The position numbers and the translations under genes were made by a program. Of a stretch of DNA of 64,000 nt, positions 37,580-47,727 are shown piece by piece; the stretch's first letter is position 1, and every line of letters starts with the position of its first letter. Below the pieces are notes generated by a model, which ran no database searches, was not told where the DNA came from, and worked only from the letters and a program-made list of their open reading frames with translations. The stretch comes from Sphingomonadales bacterium (lineage in GTDB: Bacteria; Pseudomonadota; Alphaproteobacteria; Sphingomonadales; Sphingomonadaceae): contig JAAFIB010000001.1 in NCBI GenBank assembly GCA_013297725.1, positions 124,001 to 188,000 on the forward strand, written 5' to 3'.

Positions 37580-37978
37580 ATGACCAAAACTGAACTTTCT
37601 GACAAAGGGCAGCCCGGCTTGGTTCGTGCTGCCCTTTTCGGTCTTTGCCCTGATTGCGGAGCCAAAACGCTGTTTGCCGAGCCGATAGGTTTTGCGGACC
37701 AATGCGATGACTGCGGCCTCGACTATTCCGCCTTTAACGTCGGGGACGGACCCGCCGCGTTGCTGACGATGGCGATAGGTGCGCTGATCATTACAGCGGC
37801 AATCAATCTGGACATAGCATTACGGCCACCATTTTGGGTTCATGTTGTAATCTGGGTTCCACTGACTGCCATTCTGGTTTTCCTCTCGCTGCGTTTTGCC
37901 AAGGGCGCGCTGTTGATTGCCGAACATCGCAATAAAGCCAAGGAAGGCCAGCTGGCCGATAAGGACAATGACGCATGA
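37580..37978 (+). CDS. DUF983 family membrane protein
   Basis: 132 aa. Two CxxC pairs (CPDCG and CDDCG, about residues 23-46) form a zinc-ribbon-like start. Two membrane helices follow (about 60-78 and 85-105). DUF983 genes habitually sit between coxC and surf1 in alphaproteobacteria, so an assembly role is inferred. Its stop overlaps the surf1 start (ATGA). Confidence 0.88.
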   Translation: MTKTELSDKGQPGLVRAALFGLCPDCGAKTLFAEPIGFADQCDDCGLDYSAFNVGDGPAALLTMAIGALIITAAINLDIALRPPFWVHVVIWVPLTAILVFLSLRFAKGALLIAEHRNKAKEGQLADKDNDA

Positions 37979-38604
37979 GTAAGCGCTTTCCCGTTGTGGC
38001 CACGATCATAGTCGTATGCGCCGTTGCGACAATGATCGGCCTTGGCATTTGGCAGCTGCAGCGCAAAACCGAAAAAGAGGCGTTGATTGGTCTTTACGCT
38101 ACCAATCGCGAAAAGCCGGCGATCGCCTATCCGCCACTAGGACCAGTGGCTGACACTGATCTGTTCCGGGCATCCTCTGTGAATTGTATGGAAGTTGTGA
38201 ATTGGAAGTCGGGCGCGGGTAAGGACAGCACGGGACGCAGCGGTATTCGCTATGTGGCCGAATGCAAAACGAGCGGCGGGGAAGGGCCGGGGGTGATTTT
38301 GCTCGCGGGTGTTGCGGATCGACCAGACCTGAAACTGGATTGGAAGGGCGGCACAATCAAAGGGCTGATTGTCACCGAACCCGACACGCGTAACTTGCTG
38401 CAAAAGCTCTTTGGCAAAGCCCTGGTACTGCGCCCCATGCTGATCGCTAGCGAACCGATAGCCGGGCTGCGGTTGCCAGCCCAGCCTAGCCCTAAAGACG
38501 TTACGAACAATCATTTCGCCTATGCGATCCAATGGTTCCTTTTCGCCCTGGCAGCGGCGGTGATTTACCTGTTGGCGTTACGCAAACGACTGGCTGAAGG
38601 CTAA
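37975..38604 (+). CDS. SURF1 family oxidase assembly protein
   Basis: 209 aa. Membrane helices at both ends (about 5-25 and 183-203) bracket a periplasmic domain, the standard SURF1 layout. LGIWQLQRKTEKEALI follows the first helix, and NNHFAYAIQWFLFALAA leads into the last. SURF1 proteins help heme A insertion into subunit I. Last gene of the cox operon; it converges on rlpA with 12 bp between stops. Confidence 0.9.
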   Translation: MSKRFPVVATIIVVCAVATMIGLGIWQLQRKTEKEALIGLYATNREKPAIAYPPLGPVADTDLFRASSVNCMEVVNWKSGAGKDSTGRSGIRYVAECKTSGGEGPGVILLAGVADRPDLKLDWKGGTIKGLIVTEPDTRNLLQKLFGKALVLRPMLIASEPIAGLRLPAQPSPKDVTNNHFAYAIQWFLFALAAAVIYLLALRKRLAEG

Positions 38605-38616
38605 TGGCTTAGCGGC

Positions 38617-38982
38617 TTATTTGGAAACTAACTCCAGCCGGACCTTGGCTGTGCCGCTGTGGTGCATGCCGATCTGTTTGGCTGCGGCATAGGATATATC
38701 GATGATCCGGCCTTTTTTCCAAGGGCCGCGATCATTGATGCGGACGACCACGTCGTTGCCATTCGACAGGTTAGTCACGCGAACTTTGCTGCCAAAGGCC
38801 ACGGTGCGGTGTGCGGCGGTTAAGCCGTTTGGATCAAATCGCTCACCGCTCGCTGTACGACTTCCCTTGAATTCACGGCCATAATAGCTTGCGGTACCCG
38901 TGCCGAGATGCGTGCTGCTGGCATTCGCCAAAAAGGGCAGGCCAAGGACCAATGCCAACGCGGCTGTGTGCTGATATCGCAT
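38617..38982 (-). CDS. rlpA: RlpA-like septal ring protein (double-psi beta-barrel)
   Basis: 121 aa. Signal peptide at 1-21 (FLANAS). The double-psi beta-barrel shows GTASYYGREFKGSRTASGERFD (near 28-49), LTAAHRTVAFGSKVRVTNL and VRINDRGPW. No SPOR domain is present, so this is a short form. RlpA proteins cut or bind denuded glycan strands in peptidoglycan. Its ribosome-binding site lies in one arm of the hairpin 38990-39023, downstream of gyrB on the same strand. Confidence 0.85.
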   Translation of the reverse strand: MRYQHTAALALVLGLPFLANASSTHLGTGTASYYGREFKGSRTASGERFDPNGLTAAHRTVAFGSKVRVTNLSNGNDVVVRINDRGPWKKGRIIDISYAAAKQIGMHHSGTAKVRLELVSK

Positions 38983-38989
38983 TTCGCGT

Positions 38990-39023
38990 CTCCCCTCGCG
39001 TATGAATCATAACGTGAGGGGAG
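38990..39023 (-). promoter_or_regulatory. Hairpin covering the rlpA ribosome-binding site
   Basis: On the minus strand CTCCCCTC (39023-39016) pairs perfectly with GAGGGGAG (38997-38990), with three further pairs inside one mismatch and an AT-rich loop. The second arm contains the rlpA Shine-Dalgarno GGGGAG, 7 nt before ATG 38982. No T-tract follows, so it is not a classical terminator for gyrB. Confidence 0.6.
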
Positions 39024-39071
39024 CTTAAAGGTATCGCAATTGCTGTGCGGCGCTGTGGCCGGGAAATGCGT

Positions 39072-41689
<2,618 letters not shown>

Positions 41690-41718
41690 TTGAGGCGTTT
41701 GGTGAGCCTAATTCGTTA

Positions 41719-41761
41719 TGCCATATTTTGGTTTGTAAGAAAAAAGACAAATAAGAAAAAA
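41719..41761 (+). repeat. Left inverted repeat of the GxxExxY cassette
   Basis: 43 bp, starting TGCCATATTTTGGTTTG and continuing as an A-rich tract. It pairs with 42176-42218 with five mismatches. It ends 10 bp before the GxxExxY start codon, so it would also form the 5' leader of that mRNA. Confidence 0.8.
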
Positions 41762-41771
41762 GGTAGGAAAT

Positions 41772-42170
41772 ATGGTTCATTCTGAACACGAGCGGTTGTT
41801 CAAAGTCGTTTTCGCCATGGGGCTTCAATTGCATAAAGAGCTTGGGCCTGGCTTGATGGAGTCAGTGTATGAGACTGTTCTGGCAAGCCGACTGGAGCGG
41901 GCTGGTTATAAAATTGACCGGCAAATGCCGGTCAGTATTGTCATCGATGGAATATCATTTCCCGACGCGTATCGCGTTGATCTGTTCGTCAATAAATTAC
42001 TGGCGGTCGAACTAAAGTCCTTGGACAAGCTGACAAGCCTGCATCACCGCCAAGCACTAACCTATGTTCGGTTGCTCAACCAACCTCCCGGTATCCTGAT
42101 GAACTTCGGTGGCGAAATGCTAAGCGAAGGAACGAGAAGGGTCATGAACAACGAATACGGGAAACACTAA
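41772..42170 (+). CDS. GxxExxY family protein (PD-(D/E)xK nuclease-like)
   Basis: 132 aa, normal for the family. The naming motif is seen as GLMESVY (GxxExxY) within LGPGLMESVYETVL near 24-37. A PD-(D/E)xK-type core follows: RVDLFVNKLLAVELK, with D, E and K in the expected order. The residues for metal-dependent DNA or RNA cleavage look intact, but no activity is known for the family. Ribosome-binding site AGGTAGGAA precedes the ATG. Neighbours are gyrB (divergent) and an acyl-CoA ligase. AT-rich flanks and inverted repeats mark it as acquired. Confidence 0.88.
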   Translation: MVHSEHERLFKVVFAMGLQLHKELGPGLMESVYETVLASRLERAGYKIDRQMPVSIVIDGISFPDAYRVDLFVNKLLAVELKSLDKLTSLHHRQALTYVRLLNQPPGILMNFGGEMLSEGTRRVMNNEYGKH

Positions 42171-42175
42171 TCAAC

Positions 42176-42218
42176 TTATTTCTTATTTCCCTTTTTTCTT
42201 TCAAACCAAAATCTGGCA
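42176..42218 (-). repeat. Right inverted repeat of the GxxExxY cassette
   Basis: 43 bp. Its reverse complement starts TGCCAGATTTTGGTTTG and matches the left repeat at 38 of 43 positions. It begins 5 bp after the GxxExxY stop codon and, with the left copy, could also fold the transcript into a long stem. Confidence 0.8.
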
Positions 42219-42253
42219 CGACGTTACCAAACAATCTGATCAAGAGTGATGCT

Positions 42254-43822
42254 ATGTCCATCGATCCAAACACTGAACTCGAACAACCCTATGGCGACTA
42301 TACCGCCTTGATCGCGGCATGGGGCCACGAACGGCCTGATCGGGTGGCATTGGACGACGGAGTTGAAAGCCTGAACTGGGCGCAGGTTGCGGCGCTTGTG
42401 GAGCGCATTGCCGCACAGTTGCAGCGCGATGGCCTTAAAAAAGGGCAGGCGGTGGCGATCCTTGGGACGAGCAGCGTCCGTTATGCGCTCGCCTATCTGG
42501 GTGCGATCCGCGCGGGCGGCTGTGCGGCTCCGCTGACGACCTCGGCGACCCCTGCGCAATTGGAGGCGATGCTACACGACTCAGGGGCAATGCATTTGTT
42601 TATTGATGCGGCAAAGCTGGCGGACCTTTCTGGCCGCGACTTGCCCATAACCAAAACGATCATGCTTGATACGCCGCTTAGTGAAAATCCCGATATGGCG
42701 AGTTGGATGGCGGGGGAGGGTGCTGTTGCCGCACCGCATAATTGCGGTCCCGATGACCCGTTCAACATCATCTACTCTAGCGGCACTACCGGCACACCGA
42801 AAGGGATCATTCATTCGCGGCAGATGCGCTGGCGACATGCCACGGTCGGTGCAAACACCGGTTACGGCGCGCCGCAAGCCGCATCGCTTGCCTCAACGCC
42901 GCTTTATTCCAACACGACGCTTGCTCTGGTTATCCCAACGCTTGCTTATGGTGGCACATTGCATCTGATGCCCAAATTTGAAGCTGCTGGTTATCTCGAC
43001 CGCGCGCAAAAACACCGGATCACGCACACGATGCTGGTGCCGGTGCAATATAAACGCTTGATGGAATATGAAAAATTCGGTGAGTATGACTTGTCGAGTT
43101 TTTGGCTGAAATACTGCACCAGCGCGCCTTTTGCGCCTGCACTAAAGGCTGATGTGCTGAAACGCTGGCCCGGCGGTCTGGTCGAAATCTATTCGATGAC
43201 CGAGGGCGGCGTAGTGTGTTTGCTGCAAGCGCATGAACATCCCGACAAGCTGCATACCGTTGGCATTCCGTGGAAGGGCAGCGAGGTGTTCACTATCGAC
43301 GAGGCAGGCAACCGCTTGGCGGCGGGCGAAGTAGGCGAGCTGGTTGGCCGCTCTGCAACGATGATGTCGGGCTATCAGAACCAGCCTGATAAAACGCGCG
43401 AGGGTTATTGGTTCGATACCGATGGCAGCGTGTGGCAACGCATGGGCGACATCGGCCGTGTGGACGCCGATGGATTTGTCGAATTGCTGGGCCGGTCAAA
43501 AGACATGATCATCTCTGGCGGGTTCAACATTTATCCGGTTGATCTAGAAAGCATATTGCTCGGTTTAGCCGGAGTGGAGGAAGCTGCCGTCATCGGTATG
43601 CCATCAGATAAATGGGGCGAAACGCCGGTTGGCTTTGTTAGTGGTGCAAAGGGCGCGGTGCTGGACACCGAAGCATTGCTGGCAGCCGCCAATGCGCAGC
43701 TTGGCAAAACGCAGCGTCTGTCCGCGCTCTATGCGATTGACGAAATGCCGCGCAGCCATATCGGGAAGTTGCTGAAAACGGAGTTGCGCAATATGGCGGC
43801 TGCTTTGGAGAATGTTTCTTGA
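42254..43822 (+). CDS. AMP-dependent acyl-CoA synthetase/ligase
   Basis: 522 aa. ATP-binding loop IIYSSGTTGTPKG near 176-188, the IYSMTEGG motif near 314-321 and the YWFDTDGSVWQRMGDIG hinge motif are typical of the acyl/aryl-CoA ligase superfamily, with NIYPVDLESIL near the C-terminal hinge and a catalytic lysine in SHIGKLLK. It activates a carboxylic acid through an acyl-adenylate to the CoA thioester. The chain type (fatty or aromatic acid) is not clear. It overlaps the DUF2721 gene by 4 bp. Confidence 0.85.
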   Translation: MSIDPNTELEQPYGDYTALIAAWGHERPDRVALDDGVESLNWAQVAALVERIAAQLQRDGLKKGQAVAILGTSSVRYALAYLGAIRAGGCAAPLTTSATPAQLEAMLHDSGAMHLFIDAAKLADLSGRDLPITKTIMLDTPLSENPDMASWMAGEGAVAAPHNCGPDDPFNIIYSSGTTGTPKGIIHSRQMRWRHATVGANTGYGAPQAASLASTPLYSNTTLALVIPTLAYGGTLHLMPKFEAAGYLDRAQKHRITHTMLVPVQYKRLMEYEKFGEYDLSSFWLKYCTSAPFAPALKADVLKRWPGGLVEIYSMTEGGVVCLLQAHEHPDKLHTVGIPWKGSEVFTIDEAGNRLAAGEVGELVGRSATMMSGYQNQPDKTREGYWFDTDGSVWQRMGDIGRVDADGFVELLGRSKDMIISGGFNIYPVDLESILLGLAGVEEAAVIGMPSDKWGETPVGFVSGAKGAVLDTEALLAAANAQLGKTQRLSALYAIDEMPRSHIGKLLKTELRNMAAALENVS

Positions 43823-44277
43823 CCGAAATTCATGTCGACGATCTCGCGACGGTTACGTCGATTTTGCAAACTGCGCTGACGCCCGCCTTTTTGCTGGTCG
43901 CAATAGGCACATTGCTGAACATCTTCGTGATCCGCCTTTCGCGGATCGTCGATCGTTCGCGCGAGCTTCAGGCGATGCATCCGAAAACTTCGGGTGCAGA
44001 GCATGATCTGGTGATTGACGAGTTGCGCATGGTCAAAAAGCGAATGGCGACGGTCAATATGTCGATATTGCTCAGCGTGCTGTCGACGATTGCAGTCTGT
44101 GTCATCATCGGCATGCTGTTCCTGATGGGGCTTGCTGGCCTGGCGATGGCCGATGCCATTGTCGCAACCTTTATGATCGCTTTGCTGTTGATGGCGGCGT
44201 CGCTGCTTTACTTTGTACGCGAGGTTCACTTGGCAAACCGCAACATCCGCGTGCGTGACGAATTTTTGGGTAAGTGA
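43819..44277 (+). CDS. DUF2721 family membrane protein
   Basis: 152 aa from TTG 43819, the only in-frame start that keeps the conserved N-terminus; TTGA overlaps the ligase stop. Three membrane segments (about 18-38, 80-105 and 108-132) flank a basic central loop with RLSRIVDRSRELQ, the DUF2721 signature. Function unknown. It ends back to back with coaD (stops adjacent). Confidence 0.8.
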   Translation: MTEIHVDDLATVTSILQTALTPAFLLVAIGTLLNIFVIRLSRIVDRSRELQAMHPKTSGAEHDLVIDELRMVKKRMATVNMSILLSVLSTIAVCVIIGMLFLMGLAGLAMADAIVATFMIALLLMAASLLYFVREVHLANRNIRVRDEFLGK

Positions 44278-44787
44278 TTAGTCGCTGGCTTTTTTAAGCT
44301 TTGCGACCCGCGCCACCACCTCATCACGCACAGTCGGCGTAACAAACTTCGCGATATCGCCGCCATAAAGCGCGATTTCTTTCACCAGTTTGCTGGCGAT
44401 GGGTTGCAGTGACACATCCGCCATCAGGAACACCGTCTCGACCCGGTCATTCAACTGCCGGTTCATGCCGGTCAGCTGATACTCATATTCAAAATCGGTC
44501 ACGCCGCGAATGCCGCGGATCACCGTTGCTGCACTTTGTGCCTCGGCAAAATCCATCAGCAGCGAGTTAAAGCCGACGACGCGGATATTCGCATTGCCGA
44601 TGGTTGCAACTTCGCGCTTTACCATCGCGATCCGTTCGTCATCATTAAACATTGGCGATTTGGCGATGTTGGTGGTCACGCCTATGATCAGCTCGTCCAC
44701 CAGCTTTGCCCCGCGCTTGATAATATCCATATGACCAAGCGTGATGGGGTCAAATGTCCCCGGATATACGCCGATACGTTTGCTCAT
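44278..44787 (-). CDS. coaD: Phosphopantetheine adenylyltransferase
   Basis: 169 aa. Nucleotidyltransferase motif GVYPGTFDPITLGHMDII at 6-23, RGIRGVTDFEYEYQLTGMNR near 92-111, and ASKLVKEIA in place of the more common SSxxVKEIA. It makes dephospho-CoA from 4'-phosphopantetheine. It stands 28 bp after the ispA stop on the same strand. Confidence 0.95.
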   Translation of the reverse strand: MSKRIGVYPGTFDPITLGHMDIIKRGAKLVDELIIGVTTNIAKSPMFNDDERIAMVKREVATIGNANIRVVGFNSLLMDFAEAQSAATVIRGIRGVTDFEYEYQLTGMNRQLNDRVETVFLMADVSLQPIASKLVKEIALYGGDIAKFVTPTVRDEVVARVAKLKKASD

Positions 44788-44815
44788 CGCGCTTCCCCAA
44801 CAATTTCAAAACCGT

Positions 44816-45703
44816 TTAACGGTCGCGTTCTAATACAAACTGCGCAATTGCACGCAGCAAATCTGCTTCACTGCCATAGCCTGCGAGATGCGACAGCGAT
44901 TGATCGACCAGCATCGCCGCCTGTTGCTTGGCGCGGTCCAGACCCATCAGCGAAACAAACGTTTCTTTGCCCGCCTCTGCGTCCTTGTTCAGCGCTTTAC
45001 CGGCCAGTGCCTCGTCGCCCTCTACGTCCATAATGTCATCGACAATCTGGAACGCGAGGCCAACGTCGCGGGCATAGCCGCGCAAATGGGTGCGGCCTTC
45101 GATTGGCACATGTCCAAGGATCGCGCCCATCTCTACGCTGGCGGCAATCAATGCGCCGGTCTTTAGCGCCTGCAGCCGCGTGATCGTGGGCAGATCAAAA
45201 GTTGTCTTTTCCGCCTCTAAATCCATCATCTGCCCGCCAGCCATACCGTCAGGGCCGCTGGCTATCGCAAGGGTCGCAATCAATTCGCTGCGCACAAACG
45301 GATCGGCATGTGTGCCGGGACTGGCAAGGATTTCAAATGCCAGCGCATGCAACGAATCCCCCGCAAGCACTGCGGTCGCATCGCCAAAGGCCTTGTGCGT
45401 CGTCGGCTTGCCGCGCCGCATATCGTCATCATCCATGCACGGCAGGTCATCATGGACCAGCGAATAGACATGGATCGCCTCTACAGCGGCTGCAACGCGG
45501 ATTGCTGTATCCCGGTCGACATGGAAAATACCAGCCGTTGCAATAAGCAACAACGGCCGCAGCCGTTTGCCGCCGCCGATCGCTGCATAGCGCATAGCCT
45601 GAAACAATGGCGCACGCGCGTCATCTGGCACTGGCAGCAATCGGTCAAACTCGGCATCGATCTCTGCCGCGACCTGCTCAATAGCGGCCTCTAGCGAGAT
45701 CAT
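44816..45703 (-). CDS. ispA: Polyprenyl (farnesyl) diphosphate synthase
   Basis: 295 aa from ATG 45703, which gives the usual family length and N-terminus (SLEAAIEQVAAEID). ATG 45739, overlapping xseB by 11 bp, is the alternative. First Asp-rich motif DDLPCMDDDDMRRG with GKRLRPLL before it, and second motif DDIMDVEGD. It condenses IPP with DMAPP/GPP to farnesyl diphosphate. It is coupled to xseB, as in many proteobacteria. Confidence 0.92.
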   Translation of the reverse strand: MISLEAAIEQVAAEIDAEFDRLLPVPDDARAPLFQAMRYAAIGGGKRLRPLLLIATAGIFHVDRDTAIRVAAAVEAIHVYSLVHDDLPCMDDDDMRRGKPTTHKAFGDATAVLAGDSLHALAFEILASPGTHADPFVRSELIATLAIASGPDGMAGGQMMDLEAEKTTFDLPTITRLQALKTGALIAASVEMGAILGHVPIEGRTHLRGYARDVGLAFQIVDDIMDVEGDEALAGKALNKDAEAGKETFVSLMGLDRAKQQAAMLVDQSLSHLAGYGSEADLLRAIAQFVLERDR

Positions 45704-45728
45704 ATCGGTTTGCCCGTCGGTCAACGCA

Positions 45729-45971
45729 TCACTCCGCATCGAAGGGGCGCGTGCCTTGCGGCGAACCATCGGGGCCAAGGATGATTGCCTCGATCCGTGC
45801 CTGCGCTGCGTCCAGCCGTGTCTGGCAAATGGCGCGCAATTCTTGGCCGCGTTCGTATAATGCAATTGATTCGTCGAGCGGGGCGTCGCCGCTTTCCAGT
45901 TTATGCACGACCTCTTCCAAGGCTTTCAGGGCTTCTTCGAAACTGGGCTGTTGTTTTGGTGCGTCTGTCAT
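45729..45971 (-). CDS. xseB: Exodeoxyribonuclease VII small subunit
   Basis: 80 aa. SFEEALKALEEVVHKLESGDAPLDESIALYERGQEL covers the whole conserved helical hairpin. It forms the multisubunit nuclease with XseA, which is not in the window. Located directly upstream of ispA. Confidence 0.94.
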   Translation of the reverse strand: MTDAPKQQPSFEEALKALEEVVHKLESGDAPLDESIALYERGQELRAICQTRLDAAQARIEAIILGPDGSPQGTRPFDAE

Positions 45972-46122
45972 AATTTCAAGCTTTGCCGCTGTAGCGTTGG
46001 CCGGTCAAGCATTTCACTATCAGCTGTTGGAAAGCACATTGTTCGGCTCGTCACCCCAAGTGTCTCTATCCAACGCAATTTTACTTTGCGACGCGATAAA
46101 GCTGCTGCATGGTTGTCAGACT

Positions 46123-46533
46123 ATGAAAAAAACACTTCTCCTGGTCGCCCCGTTGTCCATGCTAGCGTTAGCAGCATGCAACCAGTCCGAAACCCCCGCT
46201 GCTGATGCAGACGCTGTGCCTGTGCCTGAGGCTACAAACACAGAGCCTGTCGTCATGCCGCCTTCGATCACTGCATCGAACACCTATCGTTGTGCCGATA
46301 GCACGATATTATACGTGGATTATCTTGGCAAAAATGAAGCAGCCGACATTCGCGTTGGCACAAAAACTGCGTCTCCTGTCCGCGTGAATGCGCCGAAAGT
46401 AGAGGCTGGAGCCACCGAACCGCCTAAAGGTCCGATGAAGTCGGAAGATGGCAAAACCTCGCTTACGGGCAGTGGTGCCCAGATCAATGTGCAACTAGCC
46501 GACAAGGGCGCACAAACTTGTAAAGGTAACTAA
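46123..46533 (+). CDS. Predicted lipoprotein, possibly MliC-like
   Basis: 136 aa from ATG 46123. Lipobox ALAAC with the modified cysteine at about residue 19. An Ala/Pro/Glu-rich linker (21-45) leads to a small beta-rich domain with two cysteines (YRC and TCKGN). The pattern YRCADSTILYVDYLG...LTGSGAQINVQ loosely recalls MliC, inhibitors of c-type lysozyme, but the match is weak. Longer in-frame readings upstream overlap xseB in antisense and are rejected. Confidence 0.6.
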   Translation: MKKTLLLVAPLSMLALAACNQSETPAADADAVPVPEATNTEPVVMPPSITASNTYRCADSTILYVDYLGKNEAADIRVGTKTASPVRVNAPKVEAGATEPPKGPMKSEDGKTSLTGSGAQINVQLADKGAQTCKGN

Positions 46534-46540
46534 AGCTTAT

Positions 46541-47017
46541 ATGGGGCTCCTTGCGAAATGGTTGGCCGCTTTTGCGGGTGTTATGATTTTCGCAGGGAGC
46601 TCATCCGCTGCTGAAACGTCTTCTCCGCCGCTTGATCCCACAAAGATTGAGGATTGGGAGGCGTTTGATCGCATCGTCAACAATCGCGGTATCACGGTGC
46701 AATGGCTCGATTTCGACGCAACACCGCGCGGAACGGTGAATGCCGTGTTCGAAAACCGCACCCTGTCTTTGCAAGGCGAGCAACGCTCAAAGGACGGCAA
46801 AGCGCGGGTGACATTAAGCGGTGCCATTGTCCGCGTTAGCGCCAACGAGTTCATCTTTCGCGGAAACATTATCATCGCCGATACGCCAGATGAAGGGCGC
46901 TGGTGCAGCCAATCAAAAGACTGGCGGTTTGCGATCACGCAAAACCGGAAATATTGGCGATTACGCGAGTTTGAATGGTGCGATGGCCTGACCGATTATA
47001 TCGACATTTACTTTTAG
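46541..47017 (+). CDS. Secreted protein of unknown function
   Basis: 158 aa. Signal peptide at 1-23 (SSSAAE). The mature part is a single beta-rich domain (VNAVFENRTLSLQGEQRS, VRVSANEFIFRGNIII) with two cysteines (RWCSQ, EWCDG) that could form a disulfide. The 3' end is rich in aromatic residues. It starts 7 bp after the lipoprotein gene, so both may be envelope proteins from one mRNA. Not recognised. Confidence 0.6.
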   Translation: MGLLAKWLAAFAGVMIFAGSSSAAETSSPPLDPTKIEDWEAFDRIVNNRGITVQWLDFDATPRGTVNAVFENRTLSLQGEQRSKDGKARVTLSGAIVRVSANEFIFRGNIIIADTPDEGRWCSQSKDWRFAITQNRKYWRLREFEWCDGLTDYIDIYF

Positions 47018-47060
47018 GCGCACCGCGCTAGCCTGCCCCATCTAATGGGGAGGCATTTTC

Positions 47061-47717
47061 ATGTTCATCGGTCATTTCGCACCTGCTTTAATTGCAGCAA
47101 CACATAAAGACGCGCCGAAATTGCCGGTGCTGTTTATTGGTGCACAATTGGTGGATTGGGCGTTTTTCGGGTTGTTGCTGACCGGTGCCGAAAAGATGCG
47201 GTTCCGCGAGGGCACTTCGGTAATGAACCCGATGGACCTCTATCACATGCCCTATACGCATAGTCTGGCAGGGTCTGCGGTGTGGGCGCTTGGATTTGGG
47301 CTGCTGGTTTGGCTCATCACGAAAAACCGGATGGGCGCAGTTCTGGCGGCGATGGTGGTAATGTCGCACTGGTTCCTCGACTGGCTGGTGCATGTCCCCG
47401 ACCTGACCATAGCTGGCCAACCGCCAAAGCTGGGCCTTGGCCTGTGGAACTATCCTGCGATTGAAATGCCGTTGGAACTTGCGCTGATCTTTGGATCATT
47501 ATGGTTTTACGCTCGCAGAACCGGGGCCAAGGGCGCACCGCTTTGGACTATCGCGGGCCTGTTTGCGGCATTGCAATTGTTCAACTGGTTTGGGCCTGTC
47601 GAACAGGACGTAACAACGGGCACAAGCCTGATGGCATTTGTAGCATTTGGCCTGATGACACTCGCTGCGTGGTGGCTCGAACGATCGGGGCTAGCGGGAA
47701 AGCCCGCAGGCCGCTAA
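47061..47717 (+). CDS. Membrane protein, YdjM/metal-dependent-hydrolase-like
   Basis: 218 aa with about six membrane helices and a strong ribosome-binding site (GGGGAGG). GHFAPALIA at the start, [14 protein letters not shown] near 64-77 and [10 protein letters not shown] near 100-110 put His and Asp residues as in the membrane-bound hydrolase family PF04307 (YdjM-like). Activity of that family is unproven. It ends 10 bp before purL. Confidence 0.6.
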   Translation: MFIGHFAPALIAATHKDAPKLPVLFIGAQLVDWAFFGLLLTGAEKMRFREGTSVMNPMDLYHMPYTHSLAGSAVWALGFGLLVWLITKNRMGAVLAAMVVMSHWFLDWLVHVPDLTIAGQPPKLGLGLWNYPAIEMPLELALIFGSLWFYARRTGAKGAPLWTIAGLFAALQLFNWFGPVEQDVTTGTSLMAFVAFGLMTLAAWWLERSGLAGKPAGR

Positions 47718-47727
47718 AGCGCCGCGC

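Larger units (their letters stand above)
41719..42218. mobile_element. 500-bp inverted-repeat-bounded cassette holding one GxxExxY gene
   Basis: A 43-bp A-rich repeat at 41719-41761 reappears inverted at 42176-42218 with 38/43 identity (both start TGCCA and contain ATTTTGGTTTG). The GxxExxY gene fills the space between: its start is 10 bp inside the left repeat and its stop 5 bp from the right one. CGTTA occurs directly before the left end and 3 bp beyond the right end, a weak target-duplication candidate. No transposase is inside. A non-autonomous mobile unit is inferred. Confidence 0.6.

Noticed and set aside
42219-42226. Target-site duplication of the GxxExxY cassette
   Set aside because: The CGTTA match is 3 bp off the right repeat end and only 5 bp long, so it is not strong enough to annotate.
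43831-43833. ATG as the start of the DUF2721 gene
   Set aside because: It is out of frame with the conserved protein; TTG 43819 is the in-frame start.
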